A stretch of DNA of 64,000 nucleotides, from the NCBI GenBank assembly GCA_905182985.1, contig CAJJDN010000048.1, positions 62,001 to 126,000 on the forward strand, written 5' to 3'. Under the pieces are notes generated by a model, which made no database searches, was not told the DNA's origin, and worked only from the letters and a program-made list of their open reading frames with translations. Source of the DNA: Paramecium sonneborni. Its lineage: Eukaryota; Ciliophora; Oligohymenophorea; Peniculida; Parameciidae. Position numbers and translations under genes: made by a program. Positions 23,785 to 35,837 of the stretch are shown in pieces (the first letter of the stretch is position 1; each line of letters starts with the position of its first letter).

Positions 23785-26038
23785 TCAATTTTTATATATA
23801 AAAGATTATGCTCCTTATTATTTATTGCTTTAAATTTTTTATTAATAGTTTCCCTATTAAAACTAATTATTTTAATATGCTTAATTAAATTGAGTTTAAA
23901 AATTAACTTTATTAAATTCTTAAAATATTTAGTTTTATGGTTGAGGAAAATTGTAATTATAATTTTACACTGTTGGATTTTGTGATTAAATTTCCTGTTT
24001 TGATGTATTAGGTATTGTTTAGTAAGTTTAAATTTTTATATTTTAATTTGACTATTGAGGTTAGTAAAAAGTGTTTTAACCCCAGTTTTAAAATTAATTT
24101 TATTAATGGGTAAAAATGTGTTAGGGCTTTAAAGTCTATTATGGTTATGACAATTATTGAATGTATTATTGCTATTTTTATTATTAAATCTATTAAATCT
24201 ATTAAATCTATTAAATCTATTATGCCTATTCAAACTATTAAATTTATTATTGTTATTAAGGCAATTACATGTATTATACCTGTTTAAATTATTAAGTCTA
24301 CTGAGGCAATTATGGCATTGAAATCTAATATGTCTATTAAAATAAAAATACCTATTTTTGCAATTGTTTCTATTAAGACTAGACGGTCGATTAAATATTT
24401 TAAATCAAATCTGTTATTTATTACCCCCAACAAATTCTCTTATCAGGCTCATAAACAATCATTTTATTCAGTATTATTTTAATTCTTTCATCAAGTATAT
24501 GATTTTTTGGACAGATTTAATCAATTGATTATTTTTCCTTTAGTTGCTTTTCAAATTATTTCTTTGTTTCTAGATTTTTTGGATTAAAAGGATAATCTTT
24601 TGTTACAATGTGATAGATAATAAGACCTAACTAAAATAATATTTAAAAAATAACTGAGTATATATCGCATGAATTTGTATAAACACGGTTTCCATCTATT
24701 TCTGGTGCAGAATATAAAACTGTTCCACATTTTGAACTAGCAGAATCGGTTTGGCGACTTATTCCAAAATCAGCAATCTATTTTTAAACAATAAATTTAC
24801 TTTATATTAGATTTTATTATTTATCTATTGATATAAAATATTGTCAGGTTTCAAATCTCTATGAATAAGTTTCTTTTTTTCTAAATATTAATAGCCATTA
24901 TTAATTTAATTAATAAAATCCAAAACTTGTTCAAATGAAAATGATTCATCTTATAAAAGATCACTTAAACTTCCTTTACATTTTTCCATTATAATATAAA
25001 TACAAGAATTTTTAGGTTCATGCAAAATATCATATATTTTTATGATATTTGAATGATCTATATCTTTTAACAATCGATTATTATCCAATTCTGTTTTTGC
25101 GTTATCTAATAAATACTAACGATCAACAATTTATTTTTTAACTATTTTGACATAGCAGAGTTATCCATTTTCTAAACAAGTTGCTATTTCATATGATTTA
25201 TCTTTTTTTTCTATTCTATAAAATAACTGTTTTATTAAATCTGACCAGGTTAATCTATCTTTATCTTGGTAAACAATCATTTTACATAATAATTACTTTA
25301 ATTCATTATCTATATTATCTAATTAGCAGAGATTCTTTAAACTTTTTTTTTTTAATTCTTCTAAATTTTAAAGTTGTTAGTTTGTTGCCATCTGAAGTAT
25401 TATTAATCCAAACTAAAAATTATTAATTATGTTTTTGTTACTGAAAATATATCTGCACTATAACTATAGTTAGTAGTGCTTGATTCAGGAGCTGAATAGT
25501 ACGTCTTCTCATAAATTTTAGTATTTTCATCTATAGGTTCATCTCTATCGTCTAATAGTTTAGCATGTTCATATCCAGCTATCTTTTTTTAATAATAAAA
25601 TTTTACTTTAAATATAATGTCTTTATTTATTTTTTAATAATATATATTTTCTGGTTTTAAATTTCTATGAAGAACCCCTTTTTCTATGAACTATTAATAA
25701 CCTTTTGTAATCTATTTAATAAATGAAAATATTTGTTCAGTTGTGAATTTATAATTATTATTTTTAAAATAATGCAATAAGTTATTATTACATTTTTCCA
25801 TAACAATAACAGCTAAATTTTTTTCATCAAAAATTTCCAAGACATTGACTAAATTATGATGATTCTAATTTTAAAATTATTCCAAAATTAACAAATGATA
25901 GGAGTCTGTTATTTTAGGTATTTTGATTAAACTAACTTCTAAATTATCTGAAATTCTAATTGCATCAACTGGATTTTTGCAAAAATCATCTAAAGCATTA
26001 GTTTCTTTAACACGATATTTTTTTTTCAAATTTAACAT
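23785..26038 (-). CDS. Fused pseudokinase-kinase with Q-rich C-terminal tail
   Basis: One continuous frame with introns of 24, 29, 23 and 24 nt gives exactly 718 codons (717 residues). The N-terminal kinase-like domain (about residues 1-255) has VLHRNLKPENIYY (D replaced by N) and IAGYEHAKL where IADFG is expected, so it should be inactive. The second domain (about 260-500) has YVKIVKKQ, LIHRDLKPDNILY, IADFGISRQ and TVLYSAPEIDGNRVYTNS, so its catalytic residues are intact. Its glycine loop is not recognisable at the junction. Both domains end with a similar CKMIVY/NKMIVY...DKR block, suggesting internal duplication. About 210 C-terminal residues are glutamine-rich with repeated QI units (24180-24225). 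The pseudokinase may regulate the kinase; this is inference. Confidence 0.8.
24180..24225 (-). repeat. Short tandem repeat inside a coding Q-rich tail
   Basis: A 9-base unit (tattaaatc on the plus strand) is repeated about four to five times. On the minus strand it codes for repeated Q-Q-I in the tail of the fused kinase, so it is coding, not an intergenic microsatellite. Confidence 0.8.
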
Positions 26039-26166
26039 TGATAGAATTATAATTATTAAAATATTAATTTTTATTGTTAAGAAAAGTGATCTTTATATCT
26101 CTATTAGAATAATCATTCCCAATCACTAAAAAATCCGATCTCAAAATATAAAATATAAGAATAAAT

Positions 26167-27614
26167 TCAATCAAGCTCTAATTATCTGCCTATAGGAAGG
26201 GGTGGAACTTTGGAGAGTAATGTTTTACTTGTTGGAGTTATTTTTGGGGAGTTTTCATCATTTTAATTATCATTTTCAAAACTTTCTTAAGACATCATAG
26301 GATTAGTGTCAACAGAGTTTCTAATTTTTTTAGTTGAATTAGCAACTATTGAAATTGGGATATTATTTTATTAAGAATTGATTTAAGAAATTAGACTAGT
26401 TGCTTTTGAATTATTAAATTTATTAGATATACTGTTACCATATCTCTAATTTATTACCACTGAGTTCTCAATTTACTTACTATTATTTTATGATGACTTT
26501 TATGATGATTCTTAATTTATATTTCCATGAGATTAATCTATAGAATAGAATTATTCAGATTGAAAAGTGCATATATTATTATTATTTTCATTTACAGAAG
26601 GTTAAGAAAATCTTTTTGATTAAATATTTTTAATATCTTAAAATACATTACGACTTTATTGAATTGATGGTTATTAAATGATTTCCTTCTAAATGGATTA
26701 AAAATTACTAGCACTGCTTTCTTCAGAGCTTATTTTATTTGATTTAAAAGGACTTAATTATTAATTTAAAATATTACTTTTCAAATTAACTAAACAAAAT
26801 TGCATATTTCTATAATTCTAATTTCTTATCATTTAAATCATCTTCAAGTCTCTCAATTTCCTTAATTTATTCTTAATTGCATTATAAGAGATTCAACATT
26901 TCTAATTGTTACTATCGAAATTGTAATTAGATATCAAAAGTGTAACTCTTGTTTTCTTCTCCAATTTTAATCAAAATCTCCTTTAAAATATCTTTATGAC
27001 TTTAATTTATTCTCAAAGCTCCATCTAATCTCTCTCTAATTTCAAGATTATCATGATATTCTAATTTATTCATCTCAGTAATTTCATTTGGAAACTGATG
27101 AAATTTTTAATATTATTCTTAAATAATAGTATTGAGTTCAGAGAGAGAATTTTAAATTTCAATCTATTCTTGGACATTACAAAAAATGTCCTAAAAAAAC
27201 CATTTTAATTGATTATTACTTCACAAACACGCTCTAAACACTTTTCTTTGTCTTCAAAATTAAAAGATGAGCCCATACTCTATCTTACTTAAATAAGTTA
27301 TTGCAATGATTATTAGAGTTCATTTTTTGTGTCTTTGACTAATTGTTGTCTAGCAGCTAAAATTTAGTTCGATTTTTGAATTAGTTTTTCATTAATAGTA
27401 TCAATTTATTAAGATGTCATTGTGTCAAATTATTCGAGAATATCTGATATTTCTTTCATTCTAGTAATATGTCCACATTTATTGCAAACATTTGGTAATC
27501 TGATTATTTCTATATATTGAAAGTTCTATTACTTATAAGTAGTTCGAATGGGTTACGTACTTTGATTTAAGTCTATGACTTGCCTCTAGAGTGTTCTGAT
27601 TATCTAGTGTCCAT
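26167..27614 (-). CDS. Coiled-coil protein with N-terminal CxxC, serine-rich C-terminus
   Basis: Three introns (29, 29 and 25 nt) leave 455 codons in frame (454 residues). After MDTRQSEHSRGKSQTQIK comes LPNVCNKCGHITRM, a C-x2-C pair that may be half of a zinc site. Then follow about 230 residues of coiled coil (DILEQFDTMTSQQ, LEDDLNDKKLELQKY). The last 190 residues are S/N/Q-rich with an SKVPPLP motif. There is no catalytic signature and I recognise no family. The stop lies 129 bp upstream of the fused kinase start. Confidence 0.75.
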
Positions 27615-28118
27615 CGATACTAATTATTTAAATTTATTTTATTAATTTGAATGTGTTCGTTATATATATACAAAATATTTATAAGTATAGAAGGAAAATA
27701 AAAAAATTTTTATGAAAATTTTTTACATTTAAATCAAAATGTTTTATGATTTGATCAATTGATTTGCCCAAAGAATAGCTTCTCTCTGAAGATCGATTTA
27801 TAAAAGCAGAATAAAAATCTAAGATTATTAGTGGTCATTAATTTTTACATGGCTTTCAATAATTATTATTAGAGATATCTAACATACGTATAATTGTCAA
27901 TAAATAATAAATTGTTTTATTATTATTGGATTATGATTGATAGAATAGTATTGTATACCCTTAAAATAGTAATCAGAGAGATAATTGAGAAATTGGGGAA
28001 GAATAGAAATAAATTGATTTACTTATATTGAGAAGAGTTATTAATTAAAGAGATGTGATATTGAGGATTAATAATGAAATATTTATGATTGTTCTATTTA
28101 TTAATAAATTAAATTAAA
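27615..28118. other. Intergenic between divergent genes
   Basis: About 500 bp of AT-rich sequence between the coiled-coil gene (minus) and the WD40 gene (plus). No convincing frame or RNA gene was seen; presumably two promoters. Confidence 0.5.
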
Positions 28119-29299
28119 ATGGAAATTAATATTAATGTGGGGACATATGATGGCAAATTGTTAGGTTTTTCTTTAAATGATTAATTCTCATCTAATAATA
28201 CTTTATATTCATTTCCAGCATCAACAGTACAATTAATTTATGATTTGAGTCCTTAATAAAAGCAATTTATTAGAATGGAAGATATTTATTTATTGGAGGT
28301 TCTGAAGAGTTGGTAAAGGTGTATGATGTAAGGAGAAGAGTTGAACTCACTTTATTAGAATAACATAATGGAACAATATCATAGATAGCTGGTCATTCTA
28401 ATTTTCTATTCACTTCAGCTGAGGATGGAAAAGTGAATTTATGGAGAAATAAATAATGGGCTATTTTGAATACATTTTAATGTGGAAATCCTGTAATATG
28501 TATTGCAATACATGAATCAGGGAAGATTATGGCATGTGCAACAAAGGATTAAAAATTACATCTCTATAATTTGATGAATTTAAAAAGAATAGCTTTGAAG
28601 AAATTTCATTTTAGTATTTATTTTATATATCAATAGATATTGATAAGATACATTTTATTTCAAAGGAAAACGAAATCCAATATTTATTATTTCAATCAGA
28701 TAGAAAATGTTATATAGTTGATTGCGATACAAATAAGGTTGCTCATACAATTGATTTAACTGTCTAAATAACAGATTCTATTTTAAATTAAGAGTCATTA
28801 ATTCTTTCAGGTATTTAATAAATATATTGAAGATGCAAATGGAATTATTTACATGATAAAATTGACAGTTGAAAATTAAGTTTAAAGTAAGATTATAGTT
28901 AAATTTATTGCTCATCAGAAAAGGATCAAACAATTATAATTATTTGATTTGAATGATTAAACATATTTAGCATCTATTTCATCTGATGGAGATATAAAAA
29001 TATGGGATTGTTTATTATATGCCAATGAATAATACGATGATATTGATCTAAAAAATAAATTAAAACCAATTTATATCATAAGAACAAATTAAAGATTAAC
29101 TTGTTTTTGTGTTAGTATTGTATAGAAAAGAGAGAATGAAGAAAATTAACAATAGATATAAGTTTAAAAACCTTCTGTGCTTCCTATTGCTAAATAGATA
29201 AAAAAACAGTTGATTAATAAGAAACCTAAATAATTTCATTAGAAAGTATAAACATAGAAGATTTAAAAAAATATTCAAAAGAAAAAGTCCAACCTTTGA
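28119..29299 (+). CDS. WD40-repeat protein, Mak11/PAK1IP1-like
   Basis: After three introns (23, 23 and 22 nt) the protein has 370 residues. It opens MEININVGTYDGKLLGF and has WD-type blades: NGRYLFIGGSEELVKVYDVR, FLFTSAEDGKVNLWRN, GKIMACATKDQKLHLYNL and TYLASISSDGDIKIWD. The order, the start with GTY.G.L.G and the lysine-rich tail (KKQLINKKPKQ) resemble Mak11/PAK1IP1, a nucleolar factor for the large ribosomal subunit. The repeats are certain; the family assignment is likely but not proven. Confidence 0.72.
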
Positions 29300-29332
29300 T
29301 TTTTATGTATATTAGTATTAAGTTATATAAAA

Positions 29333-29772
29333 ATGAACCCTATATTATAAAGTGTTTTGAATTCTCCTTAATACTCTCGATCGATACCAAAGAAAGAGCA
29401 TTAATTTGTTAGTATTTATAGAGTACCTACAAAATACAAGGATAAATCATGGTAGCCATTTACAGAGAAAGAAATATCAGAAAATTAATAGATGGATTAA
29501 ATGAGATTAAAAATAAGATAGAGACTACCATCAATATAACATTAAGATTCAAGTGTTTCTCATTAATAAACGATAACGAGAGAATCAGAAAAAGAGATGA
29601 AAATAGAAATTACTACAAAAGTGATGTATTATTTTTAAGCAGAATGACAGGACCTGAGAATGCATCAAAGTCTAAAAAATATAGAGAAAAAGAAATATAA
29701 TCTAGATTAATGCCAGGAGTTAATTCACATGATGGACTTTATGATGAGATGTATGAAGAAGATGATAATTGA
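29333..29772 (+). CDS. Unknown small gene with conflicting frames
   Basis: A frame starting MNPILQSVLNSPQYSRS runs for about 100 Q-rich residues (KDKSWQPFTEKEISENQQ) and then meets TGA after EITTKVMYYFQAE. The 3' part reads well in another frame (RMTGPENASKSKKY ... SHDGLYDEMYEEDDN, TGA at 29770). That second frame is also open from an ATG at 29449, without any TAA/TAG glutamine for 83 codons. No intron I tried joins the two frames. Either a base is wrong, an unusual intron is present, or only one frame is real. Confidence 0.45.
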
Positions 29773-29803
29773 TACTCTAAATTATAATTATTTATAAATA
29801 ACA

Positions 29804-30062
29804 ATGGGAATTCATGGAGAATTAAATATTCTACCTTAAATTAAATTAAATATCTATATCTATAATATAGATAATAACAAATATATAGTAGAAAGAGAAA
29901 GAATTTAAAAGGAGCTTAGAAGTTATGGTATAAATAAGAGAGTTGTTAGGTAATAATGATTGAGAATTACAGAAAATGAGTAAAAATAATATGAAAGAGA
30001 ATTAAAGTGGAGAGATCTCTAGAATACTATTTACTTTAATATGTTTAAGAATTAAAAAAAAT
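29804..30062 (+). CDS. Possible small gene interrupted by TGA
   Basis: The frame MGIHGELNILPQIKLNIYI ... ELRSYGINKRVV is followed by TAA TAA TGA, and then the same frame continues ITENEQKQYERELKWRDLQN. Only a 15-nt segment (GTAATAATGATTGAG) would splice it out in frame, shorter than the other introns here. The end runs towards the convergent membrane-protein gene. It could be a pseudogene. Confidence 0.3.
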
Positions 30063-30093
30063 AAACAAAATTTATTAAGTATTTATTATTTAT

Positions 30094-31598
30094 TCAATTA
30101 ACCAATTCATCCATTAATTCTACTCCTTCCATAACATCAAAATCATCTTTTTAAATAATATATTTAGGATCAAATGGTTTTTTCTATTATTTGTTTCTTA
30201 GATGATATTATTGTAGATTTGATACCAAAGGAACACAATTTCCATTGGAATCATATCCTGTACCATGAGAATGAGTTAATAACCAGGTTAGTCCAGGAAT
30301 ACGAAATATTAAAAAAGGAAAACTTAACAAACCATAAATAGTTTTAGCTAAATACATAGTTGATTTATATTGCCATAATTATTTCTCTCCATCAGATACT
30401 GATAAACCAAGAAATAATCCTACACATCCTAAAAAACATACTAAATCATAAAACATAAAAAAATATAATCTTCCACCTCTATCATTCAATGTACAACATA
30501 AACAACAAGCTTAATAAGATATTTTTTTAATCCTTTACTAATCTGCAACATGTTTAAATCTTATCTATCCTTTTATTTTAGAATATTTCAATAAGATAAT
30601 TGATAACCAAACCAAAAATAACTATAATAGAAATCCTGCAATATCAGACCAAAAATTTAAAAATATTGCTGGTCCTTCTTCTTTACAATCTTAATAACTT
30701 TCATCTACACTTGAAACTACTGCACAAGAATAAAATGTAAAGTATCCAACCATAGTTCCTATCACTACATTTAATATATATCTTACATCCTATAGATATA
30801 AATTGCATACTTTTAAATCCTAATATAAATCTAATCAATTAATATTCATCCTCTTTATCAATAAATAAAAACACAAAAACATATATAAATGCTTATATCT
30901 AAATTCTATAATATAATTTCATACCCCATAAAATGGTATCAATTCTACTATGAATATCAACCACCATGAATACCAATTGAATTATTCAAATTTTGATTTA
31001 TCAAATGGTTAACTTACATATAAATACCAAACTTTCAACCAAAACCAAGGGTATTCAATACAGCATAATTTTGGTTTAGGAAATTCTACTAATTCATACG
31101 GATCTGCATATTTTACTCTTATTTATAATAAAATTTCCTCTCTTATATCAGGCCACACCTCTTCAAACACATCTTCAATAAGCTTGGCCAAAAAATCACA
31201 CTATATATATATTTCTCTATAAATTTACCATATAAGGATCTAATATACTATCTAATAAAATAGGCTTTGTTTTTTCTAATACTCGGATTATTGCTAACTC
31301 TATTTTTTATTTGATCCATAAATTCATTTTTGCTTTTTATTCATGCAACACACCTTATGCTTTCTAATCTAATTTGTCATAACCCTCCTTCAATTCTTAC
31401 TTTAGGTTCTCTAATTCTTTTCCTACTTTTATTACAACTTCCTTCCAATAGTATAATAAATACATTGTTCATTATCTCTTGAATTTTCTCATTTGCCATC
31501 GTTTTTACTTAATCTAATGGTGTTGTTCTCTTTTCCATTGCTGTTCTATTCCATAATCCAAATTACTATTAATCTGGATTATCATTATCATTATTCAT
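30094..31598 (-). CDS. Multi-pass membrane protein with amphipathic N-terminal region, family not named
   Basis: The start at 31598 gives MNNDNDNPDQQQFGLWNRTA. Introns of 22 and 28 nt restore the frame in the first third (ILDPYM|CDFLAKL). Residues about 40-160 are helical and charged (VGKELENLKQELKEGYDKL, IEDVFEEVWPDIREEIL). After FPKPKLCCIEYPWFWLKVWYL follow several hydrophobic spans. The DEYQLIRFILGFKSMQF segment and PGLTWLLTHSHGTGYD look strongly conserved, but I cannot give the family name with confidence. The end is acidic (MEGVELMDELVN). Confidence 0.65.
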
Positions 31599-31848
31599 AA
31601 TTTATAAATTACAATTCTAAAATAATGTATGTTTTCCCAAATTTAAAATCTACTTAAAACTCTTAGTGACCTGATATTCATTATCATATCTTAAAATCTA
31701 TAAACTTATGAAATAAACAAATTAATATTGACACTTTTCTAATCTCAAAATATTTTAATAATCATTTAGAAAGTAGAATATAAAGTATTTATCAACTATT
31801 AATTGTTGTAAATTATCAATAATTAATTATATTAATTATTTAATATTT

Positions 31849-34245
31849 TCATTCCATTTAAAATATTGATTAATAGCACATAATAATTTTTTCCAGAAGT
31901 ACTTAGGATTGTCCTTGTTATTTTTTATCTACTCCCACATAAATTATCATTTTTTTCTGTGGAATTAACTCGAACTTAATCATTCCTTTAAGTTGAGAAA
32001 TTAAGAATACAAATTATGCTACAAATTTTATTTCATCAATTCCTTATAGATATGGAATAAGTTTATTTTCATTTATCATGGTAAAGCTTTTACTGATTTA
32101 TTGAATTCCTCTATAACTAGGCAAAACCTATGGATTATACTGAAATGCATTTGATCTCAAAATGAAATACTCCTTCCAATTTTTCTTATAAAACTCTTTT
32201 TTTATTTAACATAATTCTATAAAACTAAACAACAGAATTGGAAGATATATTTTTTATGCTTTGCCACTAAAGAATATTATAATTCTTACTTATAACTTAA
32301 TTCCAAAATTGGTGTATCTGTCAATTAAGTACAATTGTTATTGATACTATATTCAATTATTTTTTGGTTTTGCCTTTGTAAAGTTAAATTTAACTCTGGA
32401 ATTGAAGTATGGAAATAATTAGACATTTTGTTTAAATTAAGAAACTTTCCTTATATATTTATTTCTTATAATTCACTTTTAATGTAAATACCAAAAATAA
32501 TTTTTATACCATTTTCTAAATATTAAGCTGATTTTAAAATAGCTACATTAATAAAAGGTTAATCTTTAAAAATAATTTAGGTTCTGTTTACGTGATAAAG
32601 TAAAAAGATCATTTTTTTTTAAGATTCCAAGTTTTTCCAACTATTAGTTTAAATTTGATCTGAAATTATTTTACCCTTATTTGATTTAATAGGACGATTA
32701 ATATAATATGTCTCTGCTGAAGGATATGGATAATAAAGTGCTGAATCAATTTTTTCAACTTCTAAAATTTAAGGCTTAAACTATAATTATTTTAAATCTT
32801 CCTCAAAATTATAATATGAATTAAAGTACTAATTATTTTATTATTGTTCATAAGAGAAAAAATTTTAAAATTATACGGAGTTTTACCTTTTTACTACTTA
32901 AATATTTATTTTTTAATTATCAGAGCTCTAAGTTTTTTTAGCTTCTTTTTATTATTTTTATAATTTCACTTTCTCTTCTTCTAATGACATTATTTTTCCC
33001 TCTAACTATTAAATTTTTTATTAATAATTAGAAATTTATTATTCGAATTGCTAAATGGAATTATCTTTAGATACATTTTTTTCTGGGATTAATTTTTCTT
33101 TTGCTGTCAATTACAAATTCAATTAATTTAATTTTTACTTTTATTCTAAATATTTCGTCTAATAATCTTCGCTTTCTTTTTATTTGATTTTAAATTAATT
33201 TTCTAAATTCATGTAATTTTTTTATAGTTCTTGAACTTAATTTGAAAAATTTTCAATTTTAACCTATTTTGTATTTTCTGAATTTTTAACTTTGTCTAAA
33301 AGAGTTTCTTAATTTTTAATTTTCTCTAAAAGACTTTCTTGATATCTTTTAAGAGATTAATTCTCTTATTTAAGCTACTAGAATTAATATTTGAGATCGT
33401 TTAAACTTTACAAATAGTTTCTTTCTTTTTCTTCTAACGATCTCAATTACTTTTTGACTTACAAGAGTTCATCTTAAATATTATTATTTGAAACCTCTTT
33501 ATATTTTTAGAACTTGATTTCTTCTTATTATTAAAGATGTAAATTTTTATAATATTTAACTTGTTCTTCTAGATTTTGTAATTTAGATTGATTCTCCAAT
33601 TGATATATTTTTATTTACATTTCATGTTATTCTTCCGTAATTTTCAATTATTACTAAAGATCTTAAATAATATTTTATTCGTTTTATTTTGGTGCACTCG
33701 CTTATGCTGCACTTTATTCTTTCGTTTTGAAGTAAAAAGTTGAAGGAAATGATATTCCTTTCTCTTCTAGATAATGAAAAGCTTAATAGAATTTTGTTGG
33801 AGTAATTCCATCATCTTTTTTTGGAAATTAAATTGCCCAGTTTTTAATACTTTCTAAAACTAAATGAAAAAAACTTATTCCAAAAGGACTTCTCTCATTA
33901 TTCTAAAAAAATTAATTTGAGTTTTGTGAGTCTTTTTGATTTTATATAATTTCAGCTAATTACTCATATTTTTTTATGCAATCATCTTAAAAAATAGTTA
34001 AAAATTCATTATTTTTTCTCTCAACTGCTTCTTTTGCCATTCTAGCTGCCAAAAAACATTAAACAGGATCTTTTTAATCAAAAATAGTTAAAATTGATTG
34101 ACAAATAGGTTTATAATATTATCTATTATAAATAAAAGGATTACCGATCTTTTTCACTAATTTTTTCAAGAAATGGTTTGATATGTTGATATGTCTGATC
34201 TGATTTTAAAAACTAACAAATTTATTATGAAATAGACTAACTCAT
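31849..34245 (-). CDS. VHS-like domain plus coiled-coil protein
   Basis: The start MSQSISQQICQFLKSDQ is followed by helices resembling a VHS/ENTH bundle: CFLAARMAKEAVERKNNEF, FFHLVLESIKNWAIQFP and YQAFHYLEEKGISF. The middle (about 33,700-32,900) is a long Q/E/L-rich coiled coil. The last 300 residues are globular (LYYPYPSAETYYI, TNSWKNLE, IKFELIPQKKMIIYVG) and recall clathrin-adaptor ear domains. A VHS-linker-ear order would suggest a GGA-like trafficking adaptor, but that is only a suggestion. The exon structure in the C-terminal half was not fully resolved. Confidence 0.55.
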
Positions 34246-34259
34246 AAAAAATAAAAATA

Positions 34260-34906
34260 TATTAATTCAATTTTAAATATAATAAATACACTCTTTATAT
34301 TTTAAAAATAAGATTGTGAAATTATCCTAATAATTTGATTAATATTGACAGAAAATAATAATTCAATTTTAAGCATTAAATTATAAGTAATTTTGTTATT
34401 TGTACATGTAGCTGTTAACCATTATTTATTATTTTTAGTAAGATTTCTTCGATCTAAATTTTAACATCTATAACTATTTATTAAGCTTTCCATATCTTAG
34501 ATTTTTAAGAATAAATATAATACTTTATCCACTCCAGCAATATTATCATATTTTTCATTTATTTATATCATTCATATATTAACATATTTTTAAACATTAT
34601 TTGGTAAAGCATCAAAATACTGAGGCATTTTTTTTAATTCTTTTTCAATTTCTTTAAATGATAAGGATTAATTATCAACTAATCTAGTTTATAATGCCAT
34701 ATTCCATTCCATTAACAGTTTTTAGAATTACTCTTTCTTCTGCTGTTGGATTTATTTATGATATATTTTCTAAAATAATTTGATAATCTTCATCAATCTA
34801 AAAATATTTTTTAAATTTAAATTACATTATTTTTGTTATACGATTTACAGAAAAGCAATTGATGGTCTGCTATTCTAATAATCAATACTGCTTGAAAAGA
34901 TGTCAT
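34260..34906 (-). pseudogene. Disrupted gene: apparent frameshift and in-frame TGA
   Basis: From ATG at 34906 the minus strand reads MTSFQAVLIIRIADHQLLF, a 28-nt intron, then IDEDYQIILENISQINPTAE and ERVILK. The coding-looking text then continues one base out of register (LLMEWNMALQTRLVDNQ, FKEIEKELKKMPQYFDALPN), near a run of five A. It meets a TGA after NNVQKYVNI, and then continues open in the same frame (MIQINEKYDNIAGVDKVLYL, SYRCQNLDRRNLTK). No intron of allowed phase fixes either break. It is a decayed gene or carries sequence errors. Confidence 0.45.
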
Positions 34907-34995
34907 TTATAATTGTTACTTATTTATATATATAATTAGAATATATAAACTCTCGTGATTCTATTTAAATATTATTGTTTTTTTTTAACTGATTA

Positions 34996-35720
34996 ATGCT
35001 AAAAATTGAGGAATATGTTTGCAATTTAAAAGAATCTAACACATTATTCAATGATATTCATAGAATTGATACACTTTAGTCATCTGAGTCTTATGATAAT
35101 ACACAATTGTATTATAATTTAGTATTTACATTAGCTAGAATCCAATATATAATATTGTACCACCTGAATATTTTTAAAGTGTAACTGAAAATAAGTACTC
35201 AAATATCTTTAGTTCTTATATACAATCTCCAAAACATGAAGAACTTTAATCAACAATAAAATAAGCACCAAAAAAAAGAACATTTTCTTTTGCTGAATCA
35301 TAATAACTAAATAAGGATCCTTCATGTAACATTTCAGCTGATTTTGGATATAATGCTTAGTTGTCAGCTTAAAATGAAATAAAAACTTAAACTAAATTTA
35401 GTTAAGACAAGAGTTTAAATAATATTGAAACTCCTAATAAAGAGAAATGGTAATTACAAGATTCTTTGTTAGTGATGAATAATAGCATACCTTAATCAAA
35501 ATTTAGTTCTCCTTAAAAAAAATATGCTAAAGTTCATTAATTTAAAAACGAGAATTATAGTTTTGATTCAAAAAACACTTAAAAAAAAACTCAGGTTTCA
35601 AATATTAGTTTAAAAAATTATAAAACAGAATCTGAATTAATCTTTCAAGAATGCTAAAATAATTTCTAGAAGAATAAAGCACGAAAAACAGAAGAATACA
35701 TAGCTTGTAACATATAATGA
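34996..35720 (+). CDS. Unknown serine/lysine-rich protein
   Basis: With one 26-nt intron (starting GTATTATAAT) the frame gives 232 residues, from MLKIEEYVCNLKESNTLF to TEEYIACNIQ. It is rich in S, N, K and Q, with SP pairs (YIQSPKHEE, SKFSSPQKKY) that could be phosphorylation sites. No domain is recognised. Confidence 0.6.
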
Positions 35721-35837
35721 AGCAATTTATATGTATATATATATTACCACATGCAATGAATCATGAAATATGATAATCATTGTAATTTTTAGCTTGATCC
35801 TAAATTTCCTCTCAACTATAATTTTTAATATTACTTT

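Noticed and set aside
24170..24240. Intergenic microsatellite
   Set aside because: In the ciliate code the repeat is read as Q-Q-I units in frame with the upstream kinase, so it is coding.
23785..26038. Calling the fused protein a JAK
   Set aside because: Only the pseudokinase-kinase order is similar. The kinase motifs are Ser/Thr-type and there is no FERM or SH2 region.
29449..29700. Stand-alone 83-residue protein beginning MVAIYRE
   Set aside because: It is open but lacks the TAA/TAG glutamines expected, and overlaps a Q-rich frame. I kept the locus as one unresolved gene instead.
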